NCBI GenBank assembly: GCA_013695575.1
Contig: JACDAF010000389.1
Coordinates: 1 to 5,397 of the forward strand
Source of the DNA: Chloroflexota bacterium
GTDB lineage: Bacteria > Chloroflexota > Limnocylindria > P2-11E
DNA: 5,397 nt
Direction: 5' to 3'
The notes under the pieces are model-generated. The model made no database searches. It was not told the origin of the DNA and was given only the letters and a program-made list of their open reading frames with translations. The translations under genes were made by a program, and so were the position numbers. Positions 1 to 5,354 of this stretch are shown here, in pieces; positions within the stretch are counted from its first letter, which is position 1, and each line of letters begins with the position of its first letter.

Positions 1-128
1 GTGATGACGGCCGCCAGCACGATGACGAAGCCACCGAGCTTCGCCCGCGGATCGAGGCGGTGGAGGATGGAGTTGCCGGGCACGTACTGCCCGACGGTCA
101 CCCCGCGCGCGAAGTCGAATTCGTCCAC
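1..128 (-). CDS. ecfT: EcfT, transmembrane coupling protein of an ECF transporter (N-terminal fragment)
   Basis: Only the first 42 codons are present; the gene continues past base 1. EcfT is the membrane scaffold that links the two cytoplasmic ATPases to the vitamin-binding S component. The visible protein starts MDEFDFARGV and continues TVGQYVPGNSILHRLDPRAK, the characteristic EcfT N-terminus (G-Q-Y-x-P-G-x-S-x-x-H-R-L-D-P-R-x-K), followed by the start of the first membrane helix (LGGFVIVLAAVI). The GTG at 128 is chosen because no in-frame ATG or GTG precedes it near the end of ecfA2 and the family motif begins 11 residues later. Only a weak AGG lies 5 bases upstream. It is the last visible gene of the SDR-ecfA1-ecfA2 operon, 38 bases after the ecfA2 stop. 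Family assignment is firm despite truncation; the exact start is less certain. Confidence 0.87.
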   Translation of the reverse strand, partial: MDEFDFARGVTVGQYVPGNSILHRLDPRAKLGGFVIVLAAVI

Positions 129-166
129 AGCGCCTAGGAGCCCGTGACCGGGAGCTGGCTCACGGG

Positions 167-1036
167 TCAGGGCGACGACGGCGATGTACCGGAGTACAGC
201 GCCTCCGCGAGCTCGCCGGCCGTCAGCACGTCGGTGCGCACGCGGTGCCCGGCACGCCGCAGCTCGTGCGCGAGCTCCGAGACTTGCGGGATGCCGAGCC
301 GCAGCTCGCGCAGCTCGTCGACCCGCGCGAAGATCTCGCGCACGCTCCCGTGCATTACCGTCCGCCCTCCCGCCAGGACCCAGACACTTCGCGCGAGCTC
401 CGCGACCACGTCCATGTCATGTGACACGATCACGACGGCCATCCCCGCCTGGGCGTGCAGGGCGCGGATCGAGTCGAGGAGCTGCGCCCGCCCTCTCGGG
501 TCGAGCCCGGCGGTCGGCTCGTCGAGGACCAGCAGCCGCGGCTCGAGCGCGAGCACGCCGGCGAGGGCGACGCGCCGCATCTCGCCACCCGAGAGGCCGA
601 AGGTGTAGCGGTCCTTGTAAGCGTCGAAGCCGAGGCCGACGCGCTCCATCGCCGTCCGCACTCGCCGGCGGACCTCCTCCGGCGTGCAGCGCAGCTGGCG
701 TGGGCCGAAGGCGATGTCGTCGCCAACCGTGGGGTCGAAGAGCTGCTGCTCGGGTTGCTGGAACACGAGCCCGACCATCCGCCGAAGCGGGCGCGCGTCG
801 AGCCTCGGGTCGCCGAGATCCTGGCCGAAGACCCGCACCGTGCCGCGGTGCGGGCGCAGCAGCCCGTTCAGGTGCTGCACGACCGTCGACTTGCCCGAGC
901 CGGTGTGTCCCATTATCGCGGCGAGGTCGTCGGATCGGAGCTCGAGCCCGACGCCCTGGACGGCGACGGTCTCGAGTGGCGTCCCGCGCAGGTACCAGTG
1001 CCAGAGATCACGGACCTCGACGATGAGCTCGGTCAC
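167..1036 (-). CDS. ecfA2: EcfA2, energy-coupling factor transporter ATPase
   Basis: 289-residue ABC ATPase, normal length for EcfA. It should pair with EcfA1 on the cytoplasmic side and drive vitamin uptake through EcfT. Visible motifs: Walker A GHTGSGKST at residues 43-51, Q-loop VFQQPEQQLF from 91 (Q93), ABC signature LSGGE at 148-152, Walker B LLVLDE at 168-173 followed by the D-loop PTAGLDP, and switch histidine H206 in VSHDMD. The GHTGSGKST variant and the FQxPExQLF Q-loop are typical of EcfA2 rather than EcfA1. The C-terminal tail (about 245-289) is the EcfA dimerisation/regulatory extension. The start is a GTG at 1036 that overlaps the ecfA1 stop as GTGA with no separate Shine-Dalgarno, which implies translational coupling. 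No catalytic residue is missing. Confidence 0.93.
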   Translation of the reverse strand: MTELIVEVRDLWHWYLRGTPLETVAVQGVGLELRSDDLAAIMGHTGSGKSTVVQHLNGLLRPHRGTVRVFGQDLGDPRLDARPLRRMVGLVFQQPEQQLFDPTVGDDIAFGPRQLRCTPEEVRRRVRTAMERVGLGFDAYKDRYTFGLSGGEMRRVALAGVLALEPRLLVLDEPTAGLDPRGRAQLLDSIRALHAQAGMAVVIVSHDMDVVAELARSVWVLAGGRTVMHGSVREIFARVDELRELRLGIPQVSELAHELRRAGHRVRTDVLTAGELAEALYSGTSPSSP

Positions 1037-1899
1037 GGCAGCGCGGTCACGAACTCGCCGACCGTGAGCGGCAGCCCGCGCACGCCGACACCGAGCGCGC
1101 GCGCCCGCTCCGCGACCTGCGCGACCGGCGGGACGTCGAGGTCGAGCGCCCGGAGGCGCTCGCGGTCCCCGAAGATCTCGCGAGGCACGCCTTCCAGCGC
1201 GATCCGCCCCTCGGAGAGCACGACGATGCGGTCGGCGAGCGCGGCCTCGGACATGAAGTGCGTGACGGCCACGATCGTCGTGCCTGCCCGGTGCAGGCGC
1301 GCCACGACGTCGAGGACCTCACGCCGCCCTTCCGGGTCGAGCATCGCGGTCGACTCGTCGAGCACGATGCAGCGAGGGCGCATCGCGAGGACGCCCGCGA
1401 TCGCGACGCGCTGCTTCTGTCCGCCCGACAGCTGATGCGGCGCGCGAAGGCGCAGGTCCTGGGCGTCGATCGCGTCGAGCGCCGACTGCACGAGGGCGCG
1501 CACCTCGTCGCGAGCGAGCCCGAGGTTCTCGGGCCCGAACGCGACGTCCTCCTCGACGAGCGTGGCGACGATCTGGTCCTCGGGATCCTGGAACACGACG
1601 CCGACCGTCTGGCGGATCGCGCGGTGCAGCGCAGTCTCGCGCGTGTTCATCCCGGCGACGATGACGTCGCCGCGCCCGGGGATGAGCAGCCCGTTCATGA
1701 GCTTCGCGAGGGTGCTCTTGCCCGAGCCGTTGTGGCCGATGACCGCGAGCCATTCGCCTTCGTGCACCGCGAGCGCGACCCCGGACAGCGCCACGTTGGC
1801 GCCGCCCCCGGGGACCCGGTACGCGACGGTGACGTCGCGCACCTCGAGGAGCGACGGCCGGACCGGCGTGGCCCCGAGTGCTCCGTTGGCGTGGGTCAT
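1033..1899 (-). CDS. ecfA1: EcfA1, energy-coupling factor transporter ATPase
   Basis: 288-residue ABC ATPase, partner of EcfA2 in the ECF energising module. Motifs: Walker A GHNGSGKST at 55-63, Q-loop VVFQDPEDQI (Q104), signature LSGGQKQR from 157, Walker B CIVLDE at 177-182 followed by STAMLDP, and switch histidine H214 in VTHFM. The DExTxMLD version of Walker B/D-loop and GHNGSGKST are typical of EcfA1. The C-terminal extension ends with LPLTVGEFVTALP, similar to the PLTxxE tail seen in EcfA proteins. The ATG at 1899 overlaps the SDR stop codon (ATGA) and lacks its own Shine-Dalgarno, so it is probably translated by ribosomes finishing the SDR gene. A longer in-frame reading to 2034 would overlap the SDR gene deeply and was not used. 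Confidence 0.93.
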   Translation of the reverse strand: MTHANGALGATPVRPSLLEVRDVTVAYRVPGGGANVALSGVALAVHEGEWLAVIGHNGSGKSTLAKLMNGLLIPGRGDVIVAGMNTRETALHRAIRQTVGVVFQDPEDQIVATLVEEDVAFGPENLGLARDEVRALVQSALDAIDAQDLRLRAPHQLSGGQKQRVAIAGVLAMRPRCIVLDESTAMLDPEGRREVLDVVARLHRAGTTIVAVTHFMSEAALADRIVVLSEGRIALEGVPREIFGDRERLRALDLDVPPVAQVAERARALGVGVRGLPLTVGEFVTALP

Positions 1900-2681
1900 G
1901 AGAGCGGCGGGTCGAAGCGCCCGTCGACCGCGGTCCAGCCGCCGTCCACGAAGAGGCAGGCGCCGGTCACGTAGCTGGCGGCGTCCGAGGCGAGGTACAC
2001 GACGGCGCCGGCAATCTCGTCCGGCTGGCCCCACCTGCCGAGCGCGCTGCGCCTGGCGTACGCGTCATACCACGCCGGATCCGCCTTGATCTGCGCCGTG
2101 AGGGGCGTCTCCACGACACCCGGCGCGATGGCGTTCGCCCGCACGCCGTCCTTGCCATGCTCTGCCGCGACGGCGCGCAGCAGCTGCACGATGCCGGCTT
2201 TCGTGGCGGCGTAGACACCCTGCCCCGGCTCGACGACCAGGGAACGGATGCTGGCGAAGGCGATGATGCTGCCGCCGCCGCTCTGCGCCATCCGCCGCGC
2301 CGCGAAGCGGGCGAGGCGGAACGTGCCCTTGAGGTTCGTGTCGATGACGCGGTCGAACTCGTCGTCGCTCACATCCTGGATCCGCTTGCGCACGTTCACG
2401 CCCGGCGTGGAGACGAGGATCGCCGCGCGCGCGTGGTCGAGGGCCGCCTCGACGCTTGGCGTATCACGGACGTCCACGGCGATGGGCTCCGCGCTGCCGC
2501 CCGCGCTCCGGATCCTGTCCGAGACCGCGGCTGCCTTGGCCTGGTCGAGATCACCGCACACGACGTGCGCCCCGTGTGCGGCGAGCGCCTCGGCGCTCGC
2601 TGCGCCGATCCCGCTTCCCGCTCCGACGACGATCGCGCGCCGGCCGTCGAGCCGGAAGAGCGCCCGATACCGGTCGAGCAT
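1896..2681 (-). CDS. SDR-family NAD(P)-dependent oxidoreductase
   Basis: 261-residue classical short-chain dehydrogenase/reductase, cytosolic, substrate unknown. The Rossmann glycine motif is VGAGSGIG (19-26), with valine where most SDRs have threonine. D44 at the end of the second strand (CGDLD) suggests NAD rather than NADP. The catalytic tetrad is complete: N116 (DTNLKGTF), S144, Y157 and K161 (YAATK), with the usual 13-residue S-Y spacing. The usual NNAG motif is replaced by STPG at 91-94. The C-terminus PDEIAGAVVYLASD...VTGACLFVDGG is standard. The ATG at 2681 has a strong GAGGAGG 5 bases upstream. It is the first gene of the operon and overlaps ecfA1 by ATGA. A role linked to the imported compound is inference only. 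Confidence 0.92.
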   Translation of the reverse strand: MLDRYRALFRLDGRRAIVVGAGSGIGAASAEALAAHGAHVVCGDLDQAKAAAVSDRIRSAGGSAEPIAVDVRDTPSVEAALDHARAAILVSTPGVNVRKRIQDVSDDEFDRVIDTNLKGTFRLARFAARRMAQSGGGSIIAFASIRSLVVEPGQGVYAATKAGIVQLLRAVAAEHGKDGVRANAIAPGVVETPLTAQIKADPAWYDAYARRSALGRWGQPDEIAGAVVYLASDAASYVTGACLFVDGGWTAVDGRFDPPLS

Positions 2682-2856
2682 GGTGTCCTCCTCAATGCAG
2701 GCCGACGCCCGACTCGTCCCTGCCGCCGTTGACGTGCCTGGTGCGAAGGATGCTCCAGGGGCGGCTGGTTGTCCCGCGCACCCGGTACCGGGCCCGATGA
2801 CGGTTCGTGCGCCTCCACTCCTCGACCGGTCCACGCGGGCGCTCCGTCCTGGGAGC
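2682..2856. other. 175-bp intergenic region between SDR gene and VOC remnant
   Basis: This region must contain the minus-strand promoter of the SDR-ecfA1-ecfA2-ecfT operon and any promoter of the former plus-strand VOC gene. The only recognisable signal is the GAGGAGG ribosome binding site of the SDR gene (complement of 2687-2693). A perfect 12-bp palindrome, CCCGGTACCGGG, lies at 2781-2792. A plus-strand TTGACGTGCC at 2729-2738 is identical to the -35 region of the leader promoter at 5153, but no matching -10 box follows. I do not recognise a known riboswitch here. Confidence 0.4.
2781..2792. repeat. Perfect 12-bp palindrome, possible operator
   Basis: CCCGGTACCGGG is fully self-complementary and lies about 100 bases upstream of the SDR start and 65 bases upstream of the VOC remnant start, between two divergent reading directions. 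Such a dyad could bind a dimeric repressor, but G/C-rich palindromes arise easily in this base composition. No regulator is encoded in the window, so the functional call is weak. Confidence 0.25.
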
Positions 2857-3305
2857 ATGGTCCTCTTGAGCGAGATACGAGCGGTGGTCGGCCAGGTGAA
2901 CGTCGTGGTGCAGGACATGGCTGCGGCCATCGACTTCTGGCGGTTGCTCGGCGTCGAGGTGAGCGGCACCGTCACCGAGTGGATGGCGCACCACCGTGCG
3001 ATCGCTTCGACCGCCGCTGGGTTCGACGCTGACTCGACAGCTCCGCGTACGCGCGGCACTGGAATCGAGGGATCCCAGAGGGGGGACGGGCGTCGTCATC
3101 GGCCTTCGCGTCCAGAGTCGAGATGACGTCGATGCGGTCTACGAGCGGGTCACAGCGGCTGGCTACGTGGGCCAGCAGCCTCCTACGACACATTTTGGGG
3201 TGCCCGATACGCTGCTGTGCAGGGTCCGGATGCATCGTGGTCGGGCTGATGAGCCCTGCCCTCGATGCGATGAGGACGATGCCTCCGAATCCGCCCGGCT
3301 CGTAG
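2857..3305 (+). pseudogene. Decayed VOC-family (glyoxalase/bleomycin resistance fold) gene with four frameshifts
   Basis: The intact VOC protein is spread over successive frames. Frame 1 (2857-3033) gives VGQVNVVVQDMAAAIDFWRL and TVTEWMAHHRA. The next frame (from about 3036) gives DSSAYARHWNRGIPEGG, the next (3083-3182) TGVVIGLRVQSRDDVDAVYE and GYVGQQPP, then (3184-3231) YDTFWGARYAAVQGPD, and finally (3234-3305) IVVGLMSPALDAM to a TAG. Every junction is explained by one missing base: near 3034, in the G-run 3080-3085, near 3183 and near 3232. Adding four bases gives 453 nt, exactly 151 codons with stop, a normal single-domain VOC length. The order and motifs (D-M-x-x-x-I-x-F-W, QQPPYDxFWGARYA, PDG-x-VGLMSP) match a VOC subgroup of small metal-dependent or binding proteins; substrate unknown. 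The start at 2857 is approximate; a GTG at 2884 is an alternative. It cannot give a functional product as written. Sequencing indels are the alternative explanation. Confidence 0.85.
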
Positions 3306-3371
3306 CAGCCGGGAGCGACATCGATCCACGCGGTCGGCCGCCGAATAGGCCGCCGCTGCTCAGCGCCCGGT

Positions 3372-3409
3372 GTCTGGCGAGCGGCGACACCGACGCCGCT
3401 CCGCCAGAC
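3372..3409 (-). terminator. Strong hairpin downstream of the ECF S-component gene, probable terminator
   Basis: GTCTGGCGAGCGGCG (3372-3386) pairs with 3394-3409 in a 15-bp stem with one bulged base (C3401) and a 7-base loop. It begins 26 bases after the S-component stop codon, the place expected for a terminator of the dehydrogenase-S-component unit. No T-run follows on either strand, as is frequent for terminators in high-GC bacteria, so it may act as a U-less terminator, a Rho-assisted stop or an RNA stabiliser. A smaller 7-bp hairpin (CCCGGCT/AGCCGGG, 3294-3313) lies at the end of the VOC remnant and could have served that gene on the plus strand. Confidence 0.5.
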
Positions 3410-3435
3410 GACCCTGTAGCGACGCCCTACAGCAC

Positions 3436-4044
3436 CTAGACGGTGGAGCGGCGCGCGCGGCCGGCGCCGCGAATCGCCATTCCGACCGCGACCGTAATGA
3501 TCATCGCCACGATGACCTCTGGGAGCGCGTTCGTGACCACGATGCCCCATGCAACGTTCGGAGCCATATACGGCGTACCGGCCGGGCTCGGCAGGAGCAC
3601 CGCGAGCCCCAGGACGCCTGCGGTGTTCGTCAACGTTCCGAGTGCTCCCGCCAGGGCGAGCGCCAGGACTTCGTTGATCGGCTTCACCGCGCGATAGACG
3701 AGGAAGGCAACGAGGCCGATGAGCAGACGGGGTCCGAAGGCGATGAGCGGGTTCTGAAAGAGCGGGGTCGTCGCGCGGAGGAAGCTGAAGAGACCAAAGA
3801 TCCCTCCGGTCGCGATGCCGGCGATGGGTCCGGCGACGACGCCGGCGAGGATCGCGGGGATATGCAGGATCGTCGCGTTGATTCCGGTCGGCGTCGGGAT
3901 CAGGCCGAGGCCGGTGATGCCGAGAACGATCTGGATCGCCGCGAGGACGCCGGACACGACGATGGTGCGAACGGTCTTGTTCTGGGGCATGAGCCCGATG
4001 TCATCGGACATCGTCCCATCCGACGTGGTCGTTCTGGTCGCCAT
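3436..4044 (-). CDS. ECF transporter S component (substrate-binding membrane protein), vitamin unknown
   Basis: 202-residue, very hydrophobic protein with about six membrane segments (roughly residues 27-47, 58-72, 75-90, 99-118, 125-151 and 164-191), the size and topology of ECF S components, which capture a vitamin and dock on EcfT-EcfA1-EcfA2. The stretch PTPTGINATILHIPAILAGV followed by AGPIAGIATGGIFGLFSFL, then NPLIAFGPRLLIG, resembles the general ECF_trnsprt type of S component. Pantothenate-type carriers share the HIP and FGL patterns as I recall them, but the substrate cannot be read from sequence. The first helix has small residues spaced four apart (S31/A35, G32/A36), fitting the helix-packing surface that contacts EcfT. 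The ATG at 4044 is preferred to an upstream GTG at 4065 because AGGAGG stands 7 bases before it. It lies 36 bases after the dehydrogenase gene, probably co-transcribed; no A or T subunit is adjacent. Confidence 0.87.
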   Translation of the reverse strand: MATRTTTSDGTMSDDIGLMPQNKTVRTIVVSGVLAAIQIVLGITGLGLIPTPTGINATILHIPAILAGVVAGPIAGIATGGIFGLFSFLRATTPLFQNPLIAFGPRLLIGLVAFLVYRAVKPINEVLALALAGALGTLTNTAGVLGLAVLLPSPAGTPYMAPNVAWGIVVTNALPEVIVAMIITVAVGMAIRGAGRARRSTV

Positions 4045-4080
4045 GGTCACCCCTCCTCGCGGCACCAGGCCGCAAGCGGG

Positions 4081-5127
4081 TTATACCGCTTCCGCGACCG
4101 TTCTGGCGACGACCGACGTCGGTGCGCTGCCGGCCTCGATCCCGGGGATCCGGCCGCTGCGCAGCCCATCGGCGATCGCATGCTCGATGCTGGCGGCGGC
4201 TTCACGCTCGCCGAGATGGTCGAGCATGAGCGCGACGGCGCCGATCGCCCCGAGCGGGCTCGCGACATCCTGCCCGGCGTACTTCGGCGCGGATCCGTGG
4301 ATCGGCTCGAACACGCTCGTCTCGTGCGGGCGGATGTTCCCGGAGGCGCTCAGGCCGAGGCCGCCGACGATCGCCGCACCGAGGTCGGTGATGATGTCGC
4401 CGAACAGGTTCGTCGTCACGATCACATCGAAGCGCTCGGGATGCTGGACGAGCCACATGCTCGCCGCGTCGACGTACAGCGCGTCACGCTCAACGTCCGG
4501 AAACTCGTGGCCGATCTCCTCGAGGATGTCGCGCCAGAGACCCTGGATCTGGATCGCGTTCGCCTTGTCAACGAGCGTGAGGCGCCTGCGAGGCCGGGCC
4601 ATCGCTCGCCCGTACGCGTAGCGGATCACGCGCTCGATGCCGCGGCGCGTGAACGACATCTCGACGCTGGCCCTCTGATCCGGTCCCACGCCCGTGATCG
4701 TGCCGGTGTTGACATAGACGTCCTCGGTGTTCTCGCGCACGACGAGGATGTCGATGTCCTCCGGCCGCTTGCCCTTCAGGGGACAGAGCCGCTCGTCGTA
4801 CAGGACGATCGGCCGCAGGTTCACGTAGAGGTCGAGACCGAGGCGCAGGCCGATGATGATGTCGCGCTCGATCATGCCGCGCGGCGCGTCTGGGTGGCCG
4901 ATGGCGCCGAGGAGGATCGCGTCGAAGCGCCGCAGCGGCTCGATCATCTCGCGCGTCACGCGCTCCCCGGTCTCGAGGTAGCGCCGGCTCGACCAGGGGA
5001 GCTCCTCGCGCTCCGTCGCGAAGCCGAAGCGCTGCTCGGCCCGGTCGAGTACGAGCAACGCCGCGCGGGTGACCTCGGGCCCGATCCCGTCCCCGCCGAT
5101 CACGGCGATCGCGTGCGTCTTGCGCAT
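4081..5127 (-). CDS. Isocitrate/isopropylmalate dehydrogenase family enzyme (LeuB-like)
   Basis: 348-residue beta-decarboxylating dehydrogenase, usual length for this family. LeuB enzymes oxidise and decarboxylate 3-isopropylmalate in leucine synthesis. N-terminal IGGDGIGPEV (10-19), substrate arginines R95, R105 (NLRP) and R131 (VVRENTE), Y138, K188, and metal-binding D220, D244 and D248 (NLFGDIITDLGAA) are all present. The specificity loop IERDIIIGLR (87-95 region) resembles the actinobacterial LeuB LERGLLLRLR pattern and lacks the Ser/Asn of isocitrate dehydrogenases. In the cofactor loop HGSAPKYAGQ, K282-Y283 replace the Asp-Ile/Leu typical of NAD-dependent LeuB and match the Lys-Tyr of NADP-dependent isocitrate dehydrogenase. 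The C-terminus (EAGSAPTSVV) also lacks the usual PDLGG-x-x-T. The start is the ATG before RKTHAIAVIGGDG; no Shine-Dalgarno is visible. Catalysis on a malate-type substrate is secure; 3-isopropylmalate is likely but not proven, with tartrate or alkylmalates as alternatives. Confidence 0.88.
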   Translation of the reverse strand: MRKTHAIAVIGGDGIGPEVTRAALLVLDRAEQRFGFATEREELPWSSRRYLETGERVTREMIEPLRRFDAILLGAIGHPDAPRGMIERDIIIGLRLGLDLYVNLRPIVLYDERLCPLKGKRPEDIDILVVRENTEDVYVNTGTITGVGPDQRASVEMSFTRRGIERVIRYAYGRAMARPRRRLTLVDKANAIQIQGLWRDILEEIGHEFPDVERDALYVDAASMWLVQHPERFDVIVTTNLFGDIITDLGAAIVGGLGLSASGNIRPHETSVFEPIHGSAPKYAGQDVASPLGAIGAVALMLDHLGEREAAASIEHAIADGLRSGRIPGIEAGSAPTSVVARTVAEAV

Positions 5128-5152
5128 CGCGACATGCTGGCACGCGGGGGAC

Positions 5153-5181
5153 TTGACGTGCCGGACAGGTCCGCATAGATT
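5153..5181 (+). promoter_or_regulatory. Housekeeping-type promoter of the branched-chain leader
   Basis: A -35 box TTGACG (5153-5158; 5 of 6 to consensus) and a -10 box TAGATT (5176-5181; 4 of 6) are separated by exactly 17 bases. Transcription would start about 7-10 bases after 5181, at or a few bases before the ATG at 5191. The leader peptide mRNA would therefore be leaderless or nearly so, which fits the absence of any Shine-Dalgarno. The promoter lies in the 63-base gap between the divergent dehydrogenase and leader start codons. Confidence 0.7.
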
Positions 5182-5190
5182 GCACGCCTT

Positions 5191-5265
5191 ATGAAGTCCC
5201 GCGCCCTCGTCGTCGTGCTTGGCGTCGTCCTTATTACGGGGACGGGAGACCGCCTGGGAGGGTAG
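5191..5265 (+). CDS. Branched-chain amino acid leader peptide of an attenuator
   Basis: A 24-codon ORF too short for routine gene calling. It begins MKSRA, then LVVVLGVVLI at residues 6-15: five Val, three Leu and one Ile in ten codons (CTC GTC GTC GTG CTT GGC GTC GTC CTT ATT), and ends TGTGDRLGG-stop. It is not expected to have a function as a protein; it is a sensor. Ribosomes stall in the Val/Leu/Ile run (5206-5235) when charged tRNAs are scarce. The stop codon at 5263-5265 abuts the antiterminator strand 5253-5261, so a ribosome reaching the stop covers that strand. No Shine-Dalgarno precedes the ATG, consistent with a leaderless start from the promoter at 5153. Known ilv leader peptides of actinobacteria have the same architecture of an Arg/Leu/Val-rich short peptide. 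Confidence 0.88.
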   Translation: MKSRALVVVLGVVLITGTGDRLGG

Positions 5266-5305
5266 CGCCGCACGCCACGCGAGACCAGCGAAAAGACCTC
5301 TCAGG
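5253..5305 (+). promoter_or_regulatory. Antiterminator pairing of the branched-chain attenuator
   Basis: CCTGGGAGG (5253-5261, last codons of the leader ORF) pairs with CCTCTCAGG (5297-5305) in a continuous 9-bp helix with a single G-U pair (5257-5301). The downstream strand shares 5297-5302 with the 5' arm of the terminator and uses part of its loop, so the two structures exclude each other. When a ribosome stalls upstream at the Val/Leu codons the 5253 strand is free and the antiterminator can form; when it reaches the stop codon the strand is masked and the terminator forms. A weaker CCCTC (5204-5208) can pair with GAGGG (5258-5262) and might act as the segment that permits termination when the leader is not translated. 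Confidence 0.75.
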
Positions 5306-5327
5306 ACATGAGAGGTCTTCTTGTTTG
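5293..5327 (+). terminator. Intrinsic terminator of the attenuator
   Basis: AAGACCTCTC (5293-5302) and GAGAGGTCTT (5310-5319) form a perfect 10-bp stem with the 7-base loop AGGACAT, followed by the T-rich tail CTTGTTTG. It lies 27 bases after the leader peptide stop and 28 bases before the next gene start, the classical place for an attenuator. On the minus strand the same stem is followed by TTTT (complement of 5291-5294), so it could also stop antisense transcripts running toward the dehydrogenase gene. Confidence 0.85.
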
Positions 5328-5354
5328 TAGGAGACAAGAAGAAGGAGCACGGAG

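Noticed and set aside
455..1974. Long plus-strand open frames (455-1435 and 1258-1974) across the ATPase genes
   Set aside because: They are antisense to ecfA2 and ecfA1, whose full sets of ABC motifs are unmistakable; the antisense products show no motif.
2682..2856. Riboswitch upstream of the SDR/ECF operon
   Set aside because: ECF operons are often riboswitch-controlled, so I looked for conserved cores of the cobalamin, TPP, glycine and related classes on the minus strand and recognised none.
2682..3059. N-terminal extension of the SDR gene up to 3059
   Set aside because: The extension is antisense to the VOC remnant and has no SDR features; the ATG at 2681 has a strong GAGGAGG and precedes the first Rossmann strand at the normal distance.
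3294..3313. 7-bp hairpin CCCGGCT/AGCCGGG as a plus-strand terminator
   Set aside because: Short, without a T-run and overlapping the last codons of the VOC remnant; kept only as a side note because chance formation is likely in G/C-rich DNA.
2972..3550. Minus-strand 192-codon open frame over the VOC remnant
   Set aside because: Low-complexity Arg/Gly/Pro-rich translation, antisense to the VOC coding remnants, overlapping the end of the S-component gene, with no ribosome binding site.
4045..4065. GTG start at 4065 for the S component
   Set aside because: The ATG at 4044 has AGGAGG at ideal spacing, and that ribosome binding site would lie inside the longer coding sequence.
3370..5178. A 602-codon plus-strand open frame antisense to the S component and dehydrogenase
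   Set aside because: The translation is rich in Arg, Asp, Glu, Ala and Gly without any recognisable fold, and it mirrors two well-supported minus-strand genes. Long antisense frames are expected at this GC content.
5128..5337. N-terminal extension of the dehydrogenase gene to 5337
   Set aside because: It would be antisense to the leader peptide and terminator, and the family normally begins a few residues before the IGGDGIGPEV motif, as the ATG at 5127 gives.
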